A stretch of DNA of 64,000 nucleotides, taken from Rhodanobacter_A agri (lineage in GTDB: Bacteria > Pseudomonadota > Gammaproteobacteria > Xanthomonadales > Rhodanobacteraceae). A program made the position numbers and the translations under genes. Shown one piece after another: positions 8,595 to 17,772 of the stretch. The stretch lies in assembly GCF_044904705.1 (NCBI RefSeq), contig NZ_JADIKL010000011.1, forward strand, positions 1 through 64,000, written 5' to 3'. Each line of letters begins with the position of its first letter. The stretch's first letter is position 1. The notes below the pieces were generated by a model, which saw only the letters and a program-made list of their open reading frames with translations, did no database searches and was not told where the DNA came from.

Positions 8595-11291
8595 ATGGAT
8601 CAGCTCGACGACGTCCTCAACCAGGATCTCGATCCCACCGAAACCCGCGAGTGGATCGACTCGCTCAATGCAGTCATCAGCCATGACGGCACCGAGCGCG
8701 CGCATTACCTGCTGGAGCAGATGGTCGATTCGACGCGCCGTGCCGGCGGCTACCTGCCGTTCGATCCCACCACCGCCTACGTCAACACCATCGCCCCGGC
8801 CAGCGAGGCCAAGAGTCCGGGCGACGCGGCGATGGAGTGGCGCATCCGCTCGCTGGTCCGCTGGAACGCCATGGCGATGGTGGTGCGCGCGAACCGCAAG
8901 CCGGGCGAACTGGGCGGCCACATCGCCAGCTTCGCCTCCTCGGCCACGCTGTACGACGTGGGCTTCAATCACTTCTGGCGCGCGCCCAGCGCCGACCATC
9001 CGGGCGACCTGGTGTTCCACCAGGGCCACTCCAGCCCGGGTATCTACGCGCGCTCCTTCCTGGAAGGCCGTCTCGCCGAGGACCAGCTCGACCTGTTCCG
9101 CATGGAAGTGGTGGGCAAGGGCCGCGCGCTGTCGTCCTACCCCCACCCGTGGCTGATGCCGGACTACTGGCAGGTGCCCACGGTGTCGATGGGCCTGGGC
9201 CCGATCCAGGCGATCTACCAAGCGCAGTTCTGGAAGTACCTCGAGCACCGCGGTCTGATTCCGAAGTCCGACCGCAAGATCTGGTGCTTCATGGGCGACG
9301 GCGAAACCGACGAGCCCGAGTCGCTGGGCGCGATCGCGCTGGCCGGACGCGAGGGCCTGGACAACCTGGTGTTCGTGATCAACTGCAATCTGCAGCGCCT
9401 GGACGGCCCGGTGCGCGGCAATGGCAAGATCATCCAGGAGCTGGAGGGTGTGTTCCGCGGCGCCGGCTGGAACGCGATCAAGGTGATCTGGGGCAGCTAC
9501 TGGGATCCGCTCCTCGCGCGCGACAAGGACGGCGTGCTGCGCAAGCTGATGATGGAAACCGTCGACGGCGAGTACCAGGCCTGCAAGGCCTTCGGCGGCG
9601 CCTATACGCGCGAGCATTTCTTCGGCAAGTACCCGCAGACCCGCGAGATGGTCGCCAACCTCAGCGACGATGACATCTGGCGCCTCAACCGCGGCGGCCA
9701 CGACCCGCACAAGGTCTATGCGGCCTACCACGCGGCTTCGCAGACCAAGGGCATGCCCACGGTGATCCTCGCCAAGACGGTGAAGGGTTACGGCATGGGT
9801 ATCGGTACCGGCGAGTCGCAGAACCCCACGCACCAGCAGAAGAAGCTGGACGACGAGGCGGTACGGCATTTCCGCGACCGTTTCCAGATTCCGGTGCCGG
9901 ACGACAAGCTGCACGAGGTGCCGTACTACCACCCCGGCAAGAACTCGCCGGAAGTGGAATACATGATGGAGCGCCGTCGCGCGCTGGGTGGTTTCCTGCC
10001 GCAGCGCCGCCGCAAGGCCGACGCCAAGCTGAAGGCGCCCGAGCTCGCTGCGTTCGAGCAGATCACCAAGGGCACCGGCGACCGCGAGATCAGCACCACG
10101 ATGGCGCTGGTGCGCGGCATGAACCTGTTGCTGCGCGACAAGCAGCTGGGCGAGCGCGTGGTGCCGATCGTGGCCGACGAGGCGCGTACCTTCGGCATGG
10201 AAGGCATGTTCCGCCAGATCGGTATCTATGCGCCGTTCGGCCAGAAGTACCGCCCGCAGGATTCCGACCAGCTGCTGTACTACCGCGAAGACCAGAAGGG
10301 GCAGGTACTGCAGCAGGGCATCAGCGAGGCCGGCGGCATGGCTTCCTGGCTGGCCGCGGCCACCAGCTACAGCATCAGCAACCAGGCGATGCTGCCGTTC
10401 TTCATCTACTACTCGATGTTCGGCTTCCAGCGCATCGGCGACCTGTGCTGGGCCGCCGGCGACATGCGTGCGCGCGGCTTCCTGGTCGGCGGCACCTCGG
10501 GCCGCACCACGCTCAATGGCGAGGGCTTGCAGCACGAGGATGGCCATTCGCACCTGATGGCCGGCACCATCCCGAACGTGAAGGCCTACGACCCCACCTT
10601 CTCCTACGAAGTGGCGGTGATCCTGCAGGACGGCGTGCGCAGCATGATGCAGGAGCAGGAGGACCACTACTACTACCTCACCGTGATGAACGAAAACTAC
10701 GTTCATCCGGACATGCCCGAAGGCAGCGCCGAAGGCATCATCAAGGGCATGTACCTGTTCAAGGACGGCGGCAAGCCGAAGAAGGGCGAGCCGCGCGTGC
10801 AGCTGCTGGGTTCCGGCACCATCCTGCGCGAGGTGATCGCGGCGGCCGAACTGCTGGAGAAGGATTTCGGCGTGAAGTCCGACATCTGGTCCTGCCCCAG
10901 CTTCATCGAGCTGCGCCGCGACGGCTTTGACGCCGAGCGCTGGAACCGACTGCATCCCGAGGACAAGCAGCGCGTGCCCTACGTCACCGGCCTGCTGGAA
11001 GGCCGTAGCGGCCCGGCGATCGCCGCCACCGACTACGTGCGCGAATACGCCGACCAGATCCGTGCCTTCCTGCCCGACGGTATGCGCTACACCGTGCTCG
11101 GCACCGACGGCTACGGCCGCTCGGACACCCGCGCGCACCTGCGCGATTTCTTCGAGGTGGATCGCTACTGGGTCGCTCACGCCGCGCTGGCCGCGCTGGC
11201 GAAGGACGGCAAGGTCAACGCCAAGGACGTGGCCCGCGCGATCAAGGAATACAAGCTCGATCCGGAAAAGCCCAATCCGCTCACCGTCTGA
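8595..11291 (+). CDS. aceE: Pyruvate dehydrogenase E1 component, homodimeric type
   Basis: 898 residues (E. coli AceE 887). It decarboxylates pyruvate with thiamine diphosphate and transfers the acetyl group to the lipoyl arms of AceF. The ThDP motif begins GDGETDEPESLGAI and ends VFVINCNLQ. The transketolase-like central and C-terminal domains are complete (AGTIPNVKAYDPTFSYEVA, LLGSGTILREV). ATG 8595 is preceded by GGAG nine bases upstream; a longer upstream frame is unlikely. Its partners aceF and lpdA are not adjacent but about 20 kb downstream, the split arrangement also known in other Xanthomonadales. Followed by a strong terminator. Confidence 0.98.
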   Translation: MDQLDDVLNQDLDPTETREWIDSLNAVISHDGTERAHYLLEQMVDSTRRAGGYLPFDPTTAYVNTIAPASEAKSPGDAAMEWRIRSLVRWNAMAMVVRANRKPGELGGHIASFASSATLYDVGFNHFWRAPSADHPGDLVFHQGHSSPGIYARSFLEGRLAEDQLDLFRMEVVGKGRALSSYPHPWLMPDYWQVPTVSMGLGPIQAIYQAQFWKYLEHRGLIPKSDRKIWCFMGDGETDEPESLGAIALAGREGLDNLVFVINCNLQRLDGPVRGNGKIIQELEGVFRGAGWNAIKVIWGSYWDPLLARDKDGVLRKLMMETVDGEYQACKAFGGAYTREHFFGKYPQTREMVANLSDDDIWRLNRGGHDPHKVYAAYHAASQTKGMPTVILAKTVKGYGMGIGTGESQNPTHQQKKLDDEAVRHFRDRFQIPVPDDKLHEVPYYHPGKNSPEVEYMMERRRALGGFLPQRRRKADAKLKAPELAAFEQITKGTGDREISTTMALVRGMNLLLRDKQLGERVVPIVADEARTFGMEGMFRQIGIYAPFGQKYRPQDSDQLLYYREDQKGQVLQQGISEAGGMASWLAAATSYSISNQAMLPFFIYYSMFGFQRIGDLCWAAGDMRARGFLVGGTSGRTTLNGEGLQHEDGHSHLMAGTIPNVKAYDPTFSYEVAVILQDGVRSMMQEQEDHYYYLTVMNENYVHPDMPEGSAEGIIKGMYLFKDGGKPKKGEPRVQLLGSGTILREVIAAAELLEKDFGVKSDIWSCPSFIELRRDGFDAERWNRLHPEDKQRVPYVTGLLEGRSGPAIAATDYVREYADQIRAFLPDGMRYTVLGTDGYGRSDTRAHLRDFFEVDRYWVAHAALAALAKDGKVNAKDVARAIKEYKLDPEKPNPLTV

Positions 11292-11307
11292 GCCGATGGC
11301 TGCAAGC

Positions 11308-11340
11308 AAAAAGAAACCCGCCAGCGGCGGGTTTCTTTTT
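11308..11340. terminator. Bidirectional rho-independent terminator
   Basis: Perfect 15-bp stem (11308-11322 with 11326-11340), loop AGC. The stem runs from an A5 end to a T5 end, so it works in both directions. It lies between the convergent aceE (+) and the small membrane protein gene ending at 11369 (-). Confidence 0.92.
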
Positions 11341-11368
11341 GTCCGGGCGAACCCTGCGGGGGGGCGGC

Positions 11369-11689
11369 TCAGTCGTCTTCTTCGCCGTTGCGGAACACGC
11401 GACGCAGCAGCAGGAACGCCCCGATGGTGCCGGCCACGATCGCGACGGTGGCGACCGGATGACGGTTCACCTGGCGCTTCAGCCGCCGGTAGTGATAGTT
11501 CGTCTCGTCGACGAGATCCTCGGCGGCGCGCGCCAGCCGGCGACGGTAGCCGTCGCCGTCGAAACGCGCTGCGGCATGGCGGCCACGAGCGATCCAGCCG
11601 CGCGCGGTGTCGCCGGCGCCGTCGGCGTAGCGACGCACGCGGTCGCCGAGTTCGTCCATGCCTTGTTCGATGTCGCGACGGGTACTCAT
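11369..11689 (-). CDS. Small DUF883/ElaB-like membrane-anchored protein
   Basis: 106 residues. An amphipathic, charged N-terminal part (about 1-70, MSTRRDIEQGMDELGDRVRR) is followed by one transmembrane segment (about 79-97, VATVAIVAGTIGAFLLLRR) and a short acidic tail. This layout matches ElaB/YqjD/DUF883-type inner-membrane proteins, some of which bind ribosomes in stationary phase; that role is only an analogy here. ATG 11689 has AGGAG about 7 bases upstream. The longer frame to 12334 runs through another gene and was rejected. Confidence 0.75.
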   Translation of the reverse strand: MSTRRDIEQGMDELGDRVRRYADGAGDTARGWIARGRHAAARFDGDGYRRRLARAAEDLVDETNYHYRRLKRQVNRHPVATVAIVAGTIGAFLLLRRVFRNGEEDD

Positions 11690-11763
11690 GATGGACTCCT
11701 GCAGTATCGACGCCACGCTGCCAGCGTCCACGTGAGCAGTGCGTAAAGGTTGCGTCGAGGCGT

Positions 11764-12315
11764 TCACCTCAACGGACGGAATTCGTCGCGTACCGGCGTG
11801 CTGCGCAGGCGGCGGATGATCCAGCCGAACAGCACGCAGAAGGCCAGCGCCATCAGCGTGGCGAACACCTGCATGGCGCGGATGAAGCCAAGCATGACTG
11901 TGTCCATCTCCGCAGGCGCGCCAGAGGCTTGCATGAGACCCGGCATCGACCCCATGAACCACCATTGCCACACCAACCCAAGCAACTGGTAGGCGATGGC
12001 GAAACCCATCAAGCCGATGAACAGGCGGCGCGCCCACTCGTGCCGGCGCAGCAGGCCGATGGCGGCGACCAGGGTGACGGTCGAGACCAGCAGGAAGGCG
12101 CGAAAAAACCAGGCGAAGTGCCCGAAGATCCAGTGTGTCGGCGCGGGCAGCCCAGGCGGCAGCGGCGGTTGCGCCTGCTGCATCATCGGCAGGAACAGCC
12201 ATTGCAGCATCAGGTTCTGCAGCGCGGAGATCAGCGTGGCGAATCCGGCCATGCCGATGAACACCCAGGCCAGCACGGTCACGAAGGTGGAGCGCAAGGG
12301 CGGCGGTGCAGACAT
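11764..12315 (-). CDS. Four-TM membrane protein of unknown function
   Basis: 183 residues with four clear membrane segments: near the N-terminus (TFVTVLAWVFIGMAGFATL), about residues 66-90, about 100-122 and about 150-172. A Pro-rich loop (QPPLPPGLPAPTHW) and a Met-rich loop separate them. No family is recognised and no catalytic motif is seen. ATG 12315 is preferred over 12372 because GGAAAG lies just upstream. It lies upstream of the 11369-11689 gene on the same strand, about 75 bp apart, so the two may share a transcript. Confidence 0.7.
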   Translation of the reverse strand: MSAPPPLRSTFVTVLAWVFIGMAGFATLISALQNLMLQWLFLPMMQQAQPPLPPGLPAPTHWIFGHFAWFFRAFLLVSTVTLVAAIGLLRRHEWARRLFIGLMGFAIAYQLLGLVWQWWFMGSMPGLMQASGAPAEMDTVMLGFIRAMQVFATLMALAFCVLFGWIIRRLRSTPVRDEFRPLR

Positions 12316-12403
12316 GCGTCTTTCCAAGGGACATGACAGTGCCAGCATCGCGGGTTTGCGCATGCCGGGCAATGCGGGTTATCAGGGAGGCGTAGACAGG
12401 TCC

Positions 12404-14026
12404 TTAATACCGCCAGCTCTTGAGATCCGCGTTCGCGGGTGCGTGGCCATCGATGTAGGTGGTGATGGTCTCGATCAGTTCCTTGCCGCGCGGCCCCCAG
12501 CAGTGCGGAGCCATCGGCTGATAGGTGACGCTGCCGCCGAAGGCGGGATCGCGTGCGCCGCGCAGGAAGGCGTCCATCTCGCGTACGCCCATGTTGAGGT
12601 TGTAGGTGTCCATGTCGCCGACGTAAATGTGCAGCTTGTCGGCCAGTTTCGGACCCAACGTGTGCCACTGCGTTTCCAACAGATGGCGCAGGTCGAAATG
12701 CTGCTTCCAGTACGCCGCCACCGCGTGATCGACGGCCCCGCTGCGCTTGTCCCACAGCCGCTGCGGATAGCCGTCCGCGCCGACCGGGCCGAAGGCGGCC
12801 TCCCAGATATCCCACTGGCCGCCCGAGCGGTCGTGGTCGCCCACCGCCAGCTCGTACCAGTTCTCGTCCTTCATCATCGCCTTGATGTTGCCGTCCGGCT
12901 GGCGCATGTCCACCCGATCGACCTTCACCCAGCCCTTGTCGATCCAGTAAGCGTTGGCGTCGTCGTAGATGTTCACCACCTGGTGGTAGCGAAAATCCAG
13001 CGCATCCGGGCAGGAGGCGAACGCGCTGCCGTAGAAGTCCGGGTGGAACACGGTCTGCGCCACGGTGATCCAGCCGCCGGTGGAGCCGCCTTCGAGAATG
13101 CGCGCCCAGGGCTGCTCGATGGTGCGGAAGCGCCGCGCGATCTCCGGCAGCAGCTCCTGGTGGATGGCGTCGTCGTAGGGGCCTTCGTTGGCCGAGTTCA
13201 CCGCGTAGGAATCGTCATAGTACGGCGAGGGATGCTGCAGGCTCACCATGATGTAGCGTGGCGTGCCGTCGGCCAGCCAGTAGTCGCGGAAACCGCTTTT
13301 CGGGCGGTCGAAGCCGCCCGGCGCAGCCGTGGAGAAGTGGCTTTGCTCGTAGATCACCGGGTAACGCATGCCGGAATGCTTGTCGTAGTCCTTCGGCAGC
13401 AGCACGGTCGCGCCCAGGTAGATCGGGTGGCCCCACCATGCGCTGAGCAGCTTGCTCTGGATACGAAAGCGCTTGACCTGGGGCGTGTCCCTCGGGAACG
13501 GGATCGGCGCGATCGCCTGGTCCGCAACCAGATGCAGCGGTTCGCGCGAAGCCGGGTCGTAATGCACCTTGACCGGCTTGCCGTAGAGATTGCCGGGTGA
13601 GCGTTTCCAGTCCTGGCCTTCCCACTGGTCCATATGCAGCCATATCGTGTGGCCGTCGGCGCGCTTGAACTCGGTGTAGACGTTGACGAAGGGCTGCATC
13701 CAGTAATCGCCGGCGGGCAATTGGCGCAGGCTGGCCAGCGGCGCACCGAAGTCGTTGGCGTCGATAGTCGCAGCCTGGCCTGGTGCCAGCGCGACCACGT
13801 CGTGGCCGAACAGCGGCACGCCGGTAACGTCGGCTTCCTCGATCGGTGGCTTGCCGGCATCGCGGCTGACCGCCACATAGACCCGGCCGGTCACCGGCTG
13901 CATGCGCGCCTGTGGGCTGAAGCTGACCAGGATGCGCGGGCCGTCGTCGGCGGCGCGGGCCGCGGGCGCGAGGAGGCACAAGGCGAGAACGATACCGGCG
14001 GTGCGGAGGATCGGGTGCGGATTCAT
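12404..14026 (-). CDS. Secreted esterase-like alpha/beta hydrolase
   Basis: 540 residues with a Sec signal peptide (hydrophobic 8-20, cleavage near ARA-ADD). Residues about 30-190 form a beta-rich leader domain; the rest resembles the esterase D/PlpA-like alpha/beta hydrolase fold. The nucleophile elbow is GGSTGGW at 313-319 (Ser315). A late His in MAPHCWGPRG is the probable catalytic histidine. The DDA...D region near 342 and YVGDMDTYNL could supply the acid. Substrate unknown; export suggests a polymer, siderophore or peptide ester outside the cytoplasm. It is the downstream partner of the MFS exporter gene, about 45 bp apart on the same strand. Confidence 0.75.
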   Translation of the reverse strand: MNPHPILRTAGIVLALCLLAPAARAADDGPRILVSFSPQARMQPVTGRVYVAVSRDAGKPPIEEADVTGVPLFGHDVVALAPGQAATIDANDFGAPLASLRQLPAGDYWMQPFVNVYTEFKRADGHTIWLHMDQWEGQDWKRSPGNLYGKPVKVHYDPASREPLHLVADQAIAPIPFPRDTPQVKRFRIQSKLLSAWWGHPIYLGATVLLPKDYDKHSGMRYPVIYEQSHFSTAAPGGFDRPKSGFRDYWLADGTPRYIMVSLQHPSPYYDDSYAVNSANEGPYDDAIHQELLPEIARRFRTIEQPWARILEGGSTGGWITVAQTVFHPDFYGSAFASCPDALDFRYHQVVNIYDDANAYWIDKGWVKVDRVDMRQPDGNIKAMMKDENWYELAVGDHDRSGGQWDIWEAAFGPVGADGYPQRLWDKRSGAVDHAVAAYWKQHFDLRHLLETQWHTLGPKLADKLHIYVGDMDTYNLNMGVREMDAFLRGARDPAFGGSVTYQPMAPHCWGPRGKELIETITTYIDGHAPANADLKSWRY

Positions 14027-14071
14027 CTGCCGATCCTAGCCGGCGCCAGCAACGGCGCCCAGTGCGGCGCG

Positions 14072-15346
14072 CTACACCGATTCGGGGGTGCCCAACGCTT
14101 CCTTGGCGGGCTCTTCCAGCTGCAGGCGCTGGCGCCGCCGCAGGCTTGGAAACATGGCCATCCACAGGCCCACCACCAGCAGCGTGCCGAGGCCGCCAAC
14201 CACGGCGGAACCCACCGCGCCCAGCCAGGCGGCGAGCATGCCCGATTCGAATTCGCCGAGCTGGTTGGAGGTATTGATGAAGATGGAGTTCACCGCATTG
14301 ACCCGGCCGCGCATCGCGTCGGGCGTGTCCAGTTGCACCAGCGAGCCGCGGATCACCATGCTCACCATGTCGAACGCGCCCAGTGCAAACAGCGCGGCCA
14401 GCGACAGCCACAGCACGGTGGAGACCGCGAACACCAGCGTCGCCACGCCGAAGCCAGCCACTGCGGCGAACATGGTCATGCCTACGCGCCGTTGCAGATC
14501 GTGCTTCGCCAACCACAGCGACATCAGCAGGGCGCCCACCGCAGGCGCGGCGCGCAACAGACCCAGGCCCCACGGTCCGGTGTGCAAGATGTCGCGCGCG
14601 AAGATCGGCAGCAGCGAGGTGACGCCGCCTAGCAGCACCGCGAACAGGTCCAGCGAGATCACGCCAAGCACGTCTTTGCGTTCGCGGATGAAGTGCACCC
14701 CGGCGAACAGCGTCTTCAGCGTGGCCGGCTCGCGCTTCGGCGGCGCCTGTTCGTAGCGCAGCGTCGCCATCATGCCGGCGGCGACCAGGTATAGCGCGGC
14801 GGCGCTCAGGTACACCACGCCCGGACCCGCCACGTAGAGCAGACCGCCCACCGCGGGACCGAGGATCATCGCCATCTGGAAGGCCGAACCGCTCACCGCT
14901 ACCGCGCGCGGCAGGATCGCCGGGGGCACCAGCGCCGGCAGCAGCGATTGCATCGACGGCGATTCGAATGCCTTGGCCACGCCGATCACGAACACCAGCA
15001 GCAGGATGCCGGTCTCGTGGATGCGGCCGAGCAAGGTCAGTACAGCCAGCAGCACGATGGCCGTCCATTCCACGATCTGCCCGATCAGCACCACGCGCCG
15101 CCGCTCGAACTGGTCGGCCACGTGCCCGGCCGGCAGCGCCAGCAGCACCGAGGGAATGAACTGCACCAGGCCGATCAGGCCAAGGTCGAAGGCGCGCCCG
15201 GTGATCGCGTAGATCTGCCAACCTACCGCCACCGACAGCATCTGGAAGCCGAAGCCGGAGGCGATGCGCGCGCACCAGAACTGCACGAAGGCGCGATGGC
15301 GCAGGGGCGAATCCGTTGCAGCGGATGGGGGAGTCGGGTTCGACAT
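14072..15346 (-). CDS. MFS transporter, enterobactin-exporter/MFS_3-like
   Basis: 424 residues with about 12 membrane segments; the family is the major facilitator superfamily, closest to the EntS/MFS_3 drug or siderophore exporters. The A-motif-like loop GHVADQFERRRVVLIG follows TM2. The N-terminus reads SPLRHRAFVQFWCARIASGFG, typical of this branch. ATG 15346 has AAGGA six bases upstream; the extension to 15511 lacks one. Same strand as the secreted hydrolase downstream, so export and extracellular hydrolysis may be linked. Substrate cannot be told from the sequence. Confidence 0.85.
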   Translation of the reverse strand: MSNPTPPSAATDSPLRHRAFVQFWCARIASGFGFQMLSVAVGWQIYAITGRAFDLGLIGLVQFIPSVLLALPAGHVADQFERRRVVLIGQIVEWTAIVLLAVLTLLGRIHETGILLLVFVIGVAKAFESPSMQSLLPALVPPAILPRAVAVSGSAFQMAMILGPAVGGLLYVAGPGVVYLSAAALYLVAAGMMATLRYEQAPPKREPATLKTLFAGVHFIRERKDVLGVISLDLFAVLLGGVTSLLPIFARDILHTGPWGLGLLRAAPAVGALLMSLWLAKHDLQRRVGMTMFAAVAGFGVATLVFAVSTVLWLSLAALFALGAFDMVSMVIRGSLVQLDTPDAMRGRVNAVNSIFINTSNQLGEFESGMLAAWLGAVGSAVVGGLGTLLVVGLWMAMFPSLRRRQRLQLEEPAKEALGTPESV

Positions 15347-15488
15347 GGAAATCCTTGCCAGAGAGTGCGCATTGTAGTCGCGCCGCATGCGGCGGCAGAC
15401 GGCGCGACTTGACGCCATCGTGCGGAGGATTTGATCCGGGCTTCCTCTGTGCGTGATTCCCGTGGGGCAGCTTTCCCCGAGGAGATAC

Positions 15489-15832
15489 CTGTCGAAGAGC
15501 CAATCCGCCAAACATGTCTAGTCCGACCCGGATGCTGTGCAGGCGCTCGAAACGCTTGCCGCCGAACTCCCTGCCAACGGGCATGTGCGCCTGATGCTGA
15601 AAGATGGCGGCACCTGCGAGGGCGTGGTCGCGGAACGCGCCACCGTGCAGGTTTATTACGACCCCGCCGGGCAACGCCAGGGCATCCATGGCGAGCTGCG
15701 GTTGCAGCGCCCGGACCGGCCTGACTGGCACCCTGGATGCGGCTGGACGAGATCGCTGGCGTGGAGCATCTCGACTCCACGCTGGGTAGCGAAAACGGAG
15801 TGGGTTCGCGTTTTACGCCCGCAGTCGGGTGA
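15489..15832 (+). pseudogene. Decayed DUF3247-like small protein gene
   Basis: Read in one frame from 15489, the sequence resembles the roughly 100-residue DUF3247 family of Xanthomonadales: ALETLAAELPANGHVRLMLK, then DGGTCEGVVAERATVQV, then DPAGQRQGIHGELRLQRPD. It has three lesions. The start position behind a good GAGGAG site is CTG (15489); codon 15519-15521 is TAG where a Tyr is expected before SDPDAV; and after DWHP (about 15730) the match continues in another frame as RLDEIAGVEHLDSTLGS, ending at TGA 15830-15832. The tail overlaps the convergent oxidoreductase by 20 bp. The family assignment is from memory of the consensus. Confidence 0.6.
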
Positions 15833-17615
15833 AGCCGTCCGCGCTCCAGTCCTCGCTGCCGACGCCGTGGTGCACGAAGAACAAGCCATCGGGATCGTAC
15901 CTGCGCTTCGCCGCGGCGAGTCGCGGGTAGTTTCCGCCCCAGAAGCCCTGCTGCCAGTCGCGCAGGAAGTAGTCGCTTTCCGACACGTAGGAGCCGGCGT
16001 TTGGCGCCACGGCGCGGATGGTGTCCATCGCTTGGTCGATGGCGGCCGCTTCGTGCCGCGCCTTGGCCAGATCGGGCTTCGCGCCCGGCAGGCCGGGGTA
16101 GGCCGGCGGACCGCCATTGGCGCAGATCAGCAAGGCGAATGCGTCGAGTACCTGTGGATGGGTGGCAGTGTCGCGAGCGCGGGCGATGGTGTCGGCCGGT
16201 GCGCCGGCCAGCCCCTTGTTGAAGTGCAGGGCGAAGCCCCAGTGCTGCGAAGCAGCGATCAAGGCCTGCACCAGCTGGGCCTGCCGCCCTGGTTCCAACA
16301 GCGAAGCCGGCAGCCAGGCCGACTGGTAGGCGTGGATGAACCAGCCGACCTGGTCATGATCGCCGGCCCAGAGCATGTGATGGCGGGGTGCGCCCGGCCG
16401 GTCGTCGGGCACGATGGCGCCCGGCAGGTGCTTGCGCAGGAATTCGGCATCCCAGAGATATCGGGCGGGTGCCACCAGCGCCTGGAACGGTCGGGTGACG
16501 TGGCAGTCCTTGCGCGCGTGCACCCAGTCGAGGAAGGGGGCCCAGGTCTGTTCGACCTGTCCCTGGGTGAGGCCCTGGATCGACATGGAAATCTCGAGGG
16601 TATCGCCACCGTAGAATTTCATCTGCTCGCCCCAGTGCGGGTTGAACAGTGCGCGCTGGTAGAAGCTCACCGCCTCGGCGATCAGGGCGCGATAGGCCGC
16701 GTCCGAATCGGCCTTGACGGTGAGGTTCACCCCGCCGAAAAACTCGGGCAGTTCGAAAGTGCGCAGGGTCAGCCGCGTGACCACGCCGAGGCTGCCGCCA
16801 CCGCCGCCCTTGAGGCCCCAGAACAGCTCCGGATTCGTGCGGGCGTTGGCGATGCGTACCTTGCCGTCTGCGGTAACGACCTCCGCCTCCAGCAGGTTGG
16901 ACGCCGCCGTGCCCCAACGCTTCGAGAAACTGCCGAAGCCGCCGCTCTGCACCAGCCCGGCCACGCCCACGGTGGTGCAACCGCCGCCCTGCACATAGCG
17001 GCCGCCACGGGTGGTCACGGCGTCGTAGGCGTCGATCCACATGGCGCCGGCCTGCACGCTTACCGCCGCCTGCGGTGTCATGTGGCCGGCGCAGCCTTGC
17101 GGCACGAAGGCATCATGCAAGGCCACCTGGTTCATGTGGCGCGTCCACACCAGCAGCGAATCCGGCGCGTCCGAGGTGCCCTGGTAGCTGTGGCCGCCGC
17201 CTTTCACCACTAGCCGCAGGTGATGCTTGCGCGCGAAGTCGATGGCGGCGACTACATCGGCGGTGTTTTCCGCCGCCACCGCCCAGGCGCTGGGTTGCGA
17301 CGCCCAGGCATCGGCCCAGCCGCTGGTCTGGGTCAGTGCGGGGTTGTCGCCCACTGCGAACGGGTTGCCCAATTGCTTCAGCGCCAACGAGGCGTCGCCT
17401 TGGGCAAACGGCGGTTCCAGCTTCAGCAGCCGGCCGCCGACCTGCCGTTTCAACTGTGCCCATTCCGTGGCCGCAGGCCAGCCCGGTTGGCCCGGGCGCG
17501 GTCGCAGGATCGTCGCGAGCGTGCCGGCACCGCGCGCCAAGGCCGCACTGCTGCGCATCAGCAAGGGCAGCAGGGGCAGTGTGACGGCAGCCTTCAGCAA
17601 GTCGCGCCTTTTCAT
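15813..17615 (-). CDS. Tat-exported FAD-linked oxidase, berberine-bridge-enzyme type
   Basis: 600 residues. The N-terminus KRRDLLKAAVTLPLLPLL is a twin-arginine-like signal. The FAD_binding_4 domain (about 105-290) carries VVKGGGHSYQG with His142 and GGGCTTVGVAG with Cys213, the two residues that tether FAD in bicovalent berberine-bridge-type oxidases. The C-terminal BBE segment YDPDGLFFVHHGVGSEDW closes the fold. Members oxidise sugars, alcohols or alkaloid-like compounds with oxygen; the substrate here is unknown. ATG 17615 has CTGGAG upstream. The longer frame to 18053 overlaps the divergent LytTR gene and was rejected. Confidence 0.88.
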   Translation of the reverse strand: MKRRDLLKAAVTLPLLPLLMRSSAALARGAGTLATILRPRPGQPGWPAATEWAQLKRQVGGRLLKLEPPFAQGDASLALKQLGNPFAVGDNPALTQTSGWADAWASQPSAWAVAAENTADVVAAIDFARKHHLRLVVKGGGHSYQGTSDAPDSLLVWTRHMNQVALHDAFVPQGCAGHMTPQAAVSVQAGAMWIDAYDAVTTRGGRYVQGGGCTTVGVAGLVQSGGFGSFSKRWGTAASNLLEAEVVTADGKVRIANARTNPELFWGLKGGGGGSLGVVTRLTLRTFELPEFFGGVNLTVKADSDAAYRALIAEAVSFYQRALFNPHWGEQMKFYGGDTLEISMSIQGLTQGQVEQTWAPFLDWVHARKDCHVTRPFQALVAPARYLWDAEFLRKHLPGAIVPDDRPGAPRHHMLWAGDHDQVGWFIHAYQSAWLPASLLEPGRQAQLVQALIAASQHWGFALHFNKGLAGAPADTIARARDTATHPQVLDAFALLICANGGPPAYPGLPGAKPDLAKARHEAAAIDQAMDTIRAVAPNAGSYVSESDYFLRDWQQGFWGGNYPRLAAAKRRYDPDGLFFVHHGVGSEDWSADGFTRLRA

Positions 17616-17772
17616 CGTGCCGCTCCAGGGTGGATGGGTGGCGACCAGCATGAGCCTGTGGCGCCGCCATTCCCAGCATGGGGTGACGGATTGCGGGCAG
17701 TCAGGGACGAATCGACCCCGGTGCGGGACGGAGCGCAGGGGAATTTCGCCGCAGCCACGTAGAATCGCCGGC

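Noticed and set aside
8553..11309. 918-codon minus frame over aceE
   Set aside because: Antisense shadow of aceE with His/Ala/Arg/Val-rich low-complexity composition and no domain.
13215..15731. 838-codon minus frame
   Set aside because: Out-of-frame shadow of the secreted hydrolase and MFS genes; Arg/Ala/Pro composition.
15537..17213. 558-codon plus frame
   Set aside because: Only its first about 65 codons resemble a protein family; the rest is antisense to the FAD oxidase.
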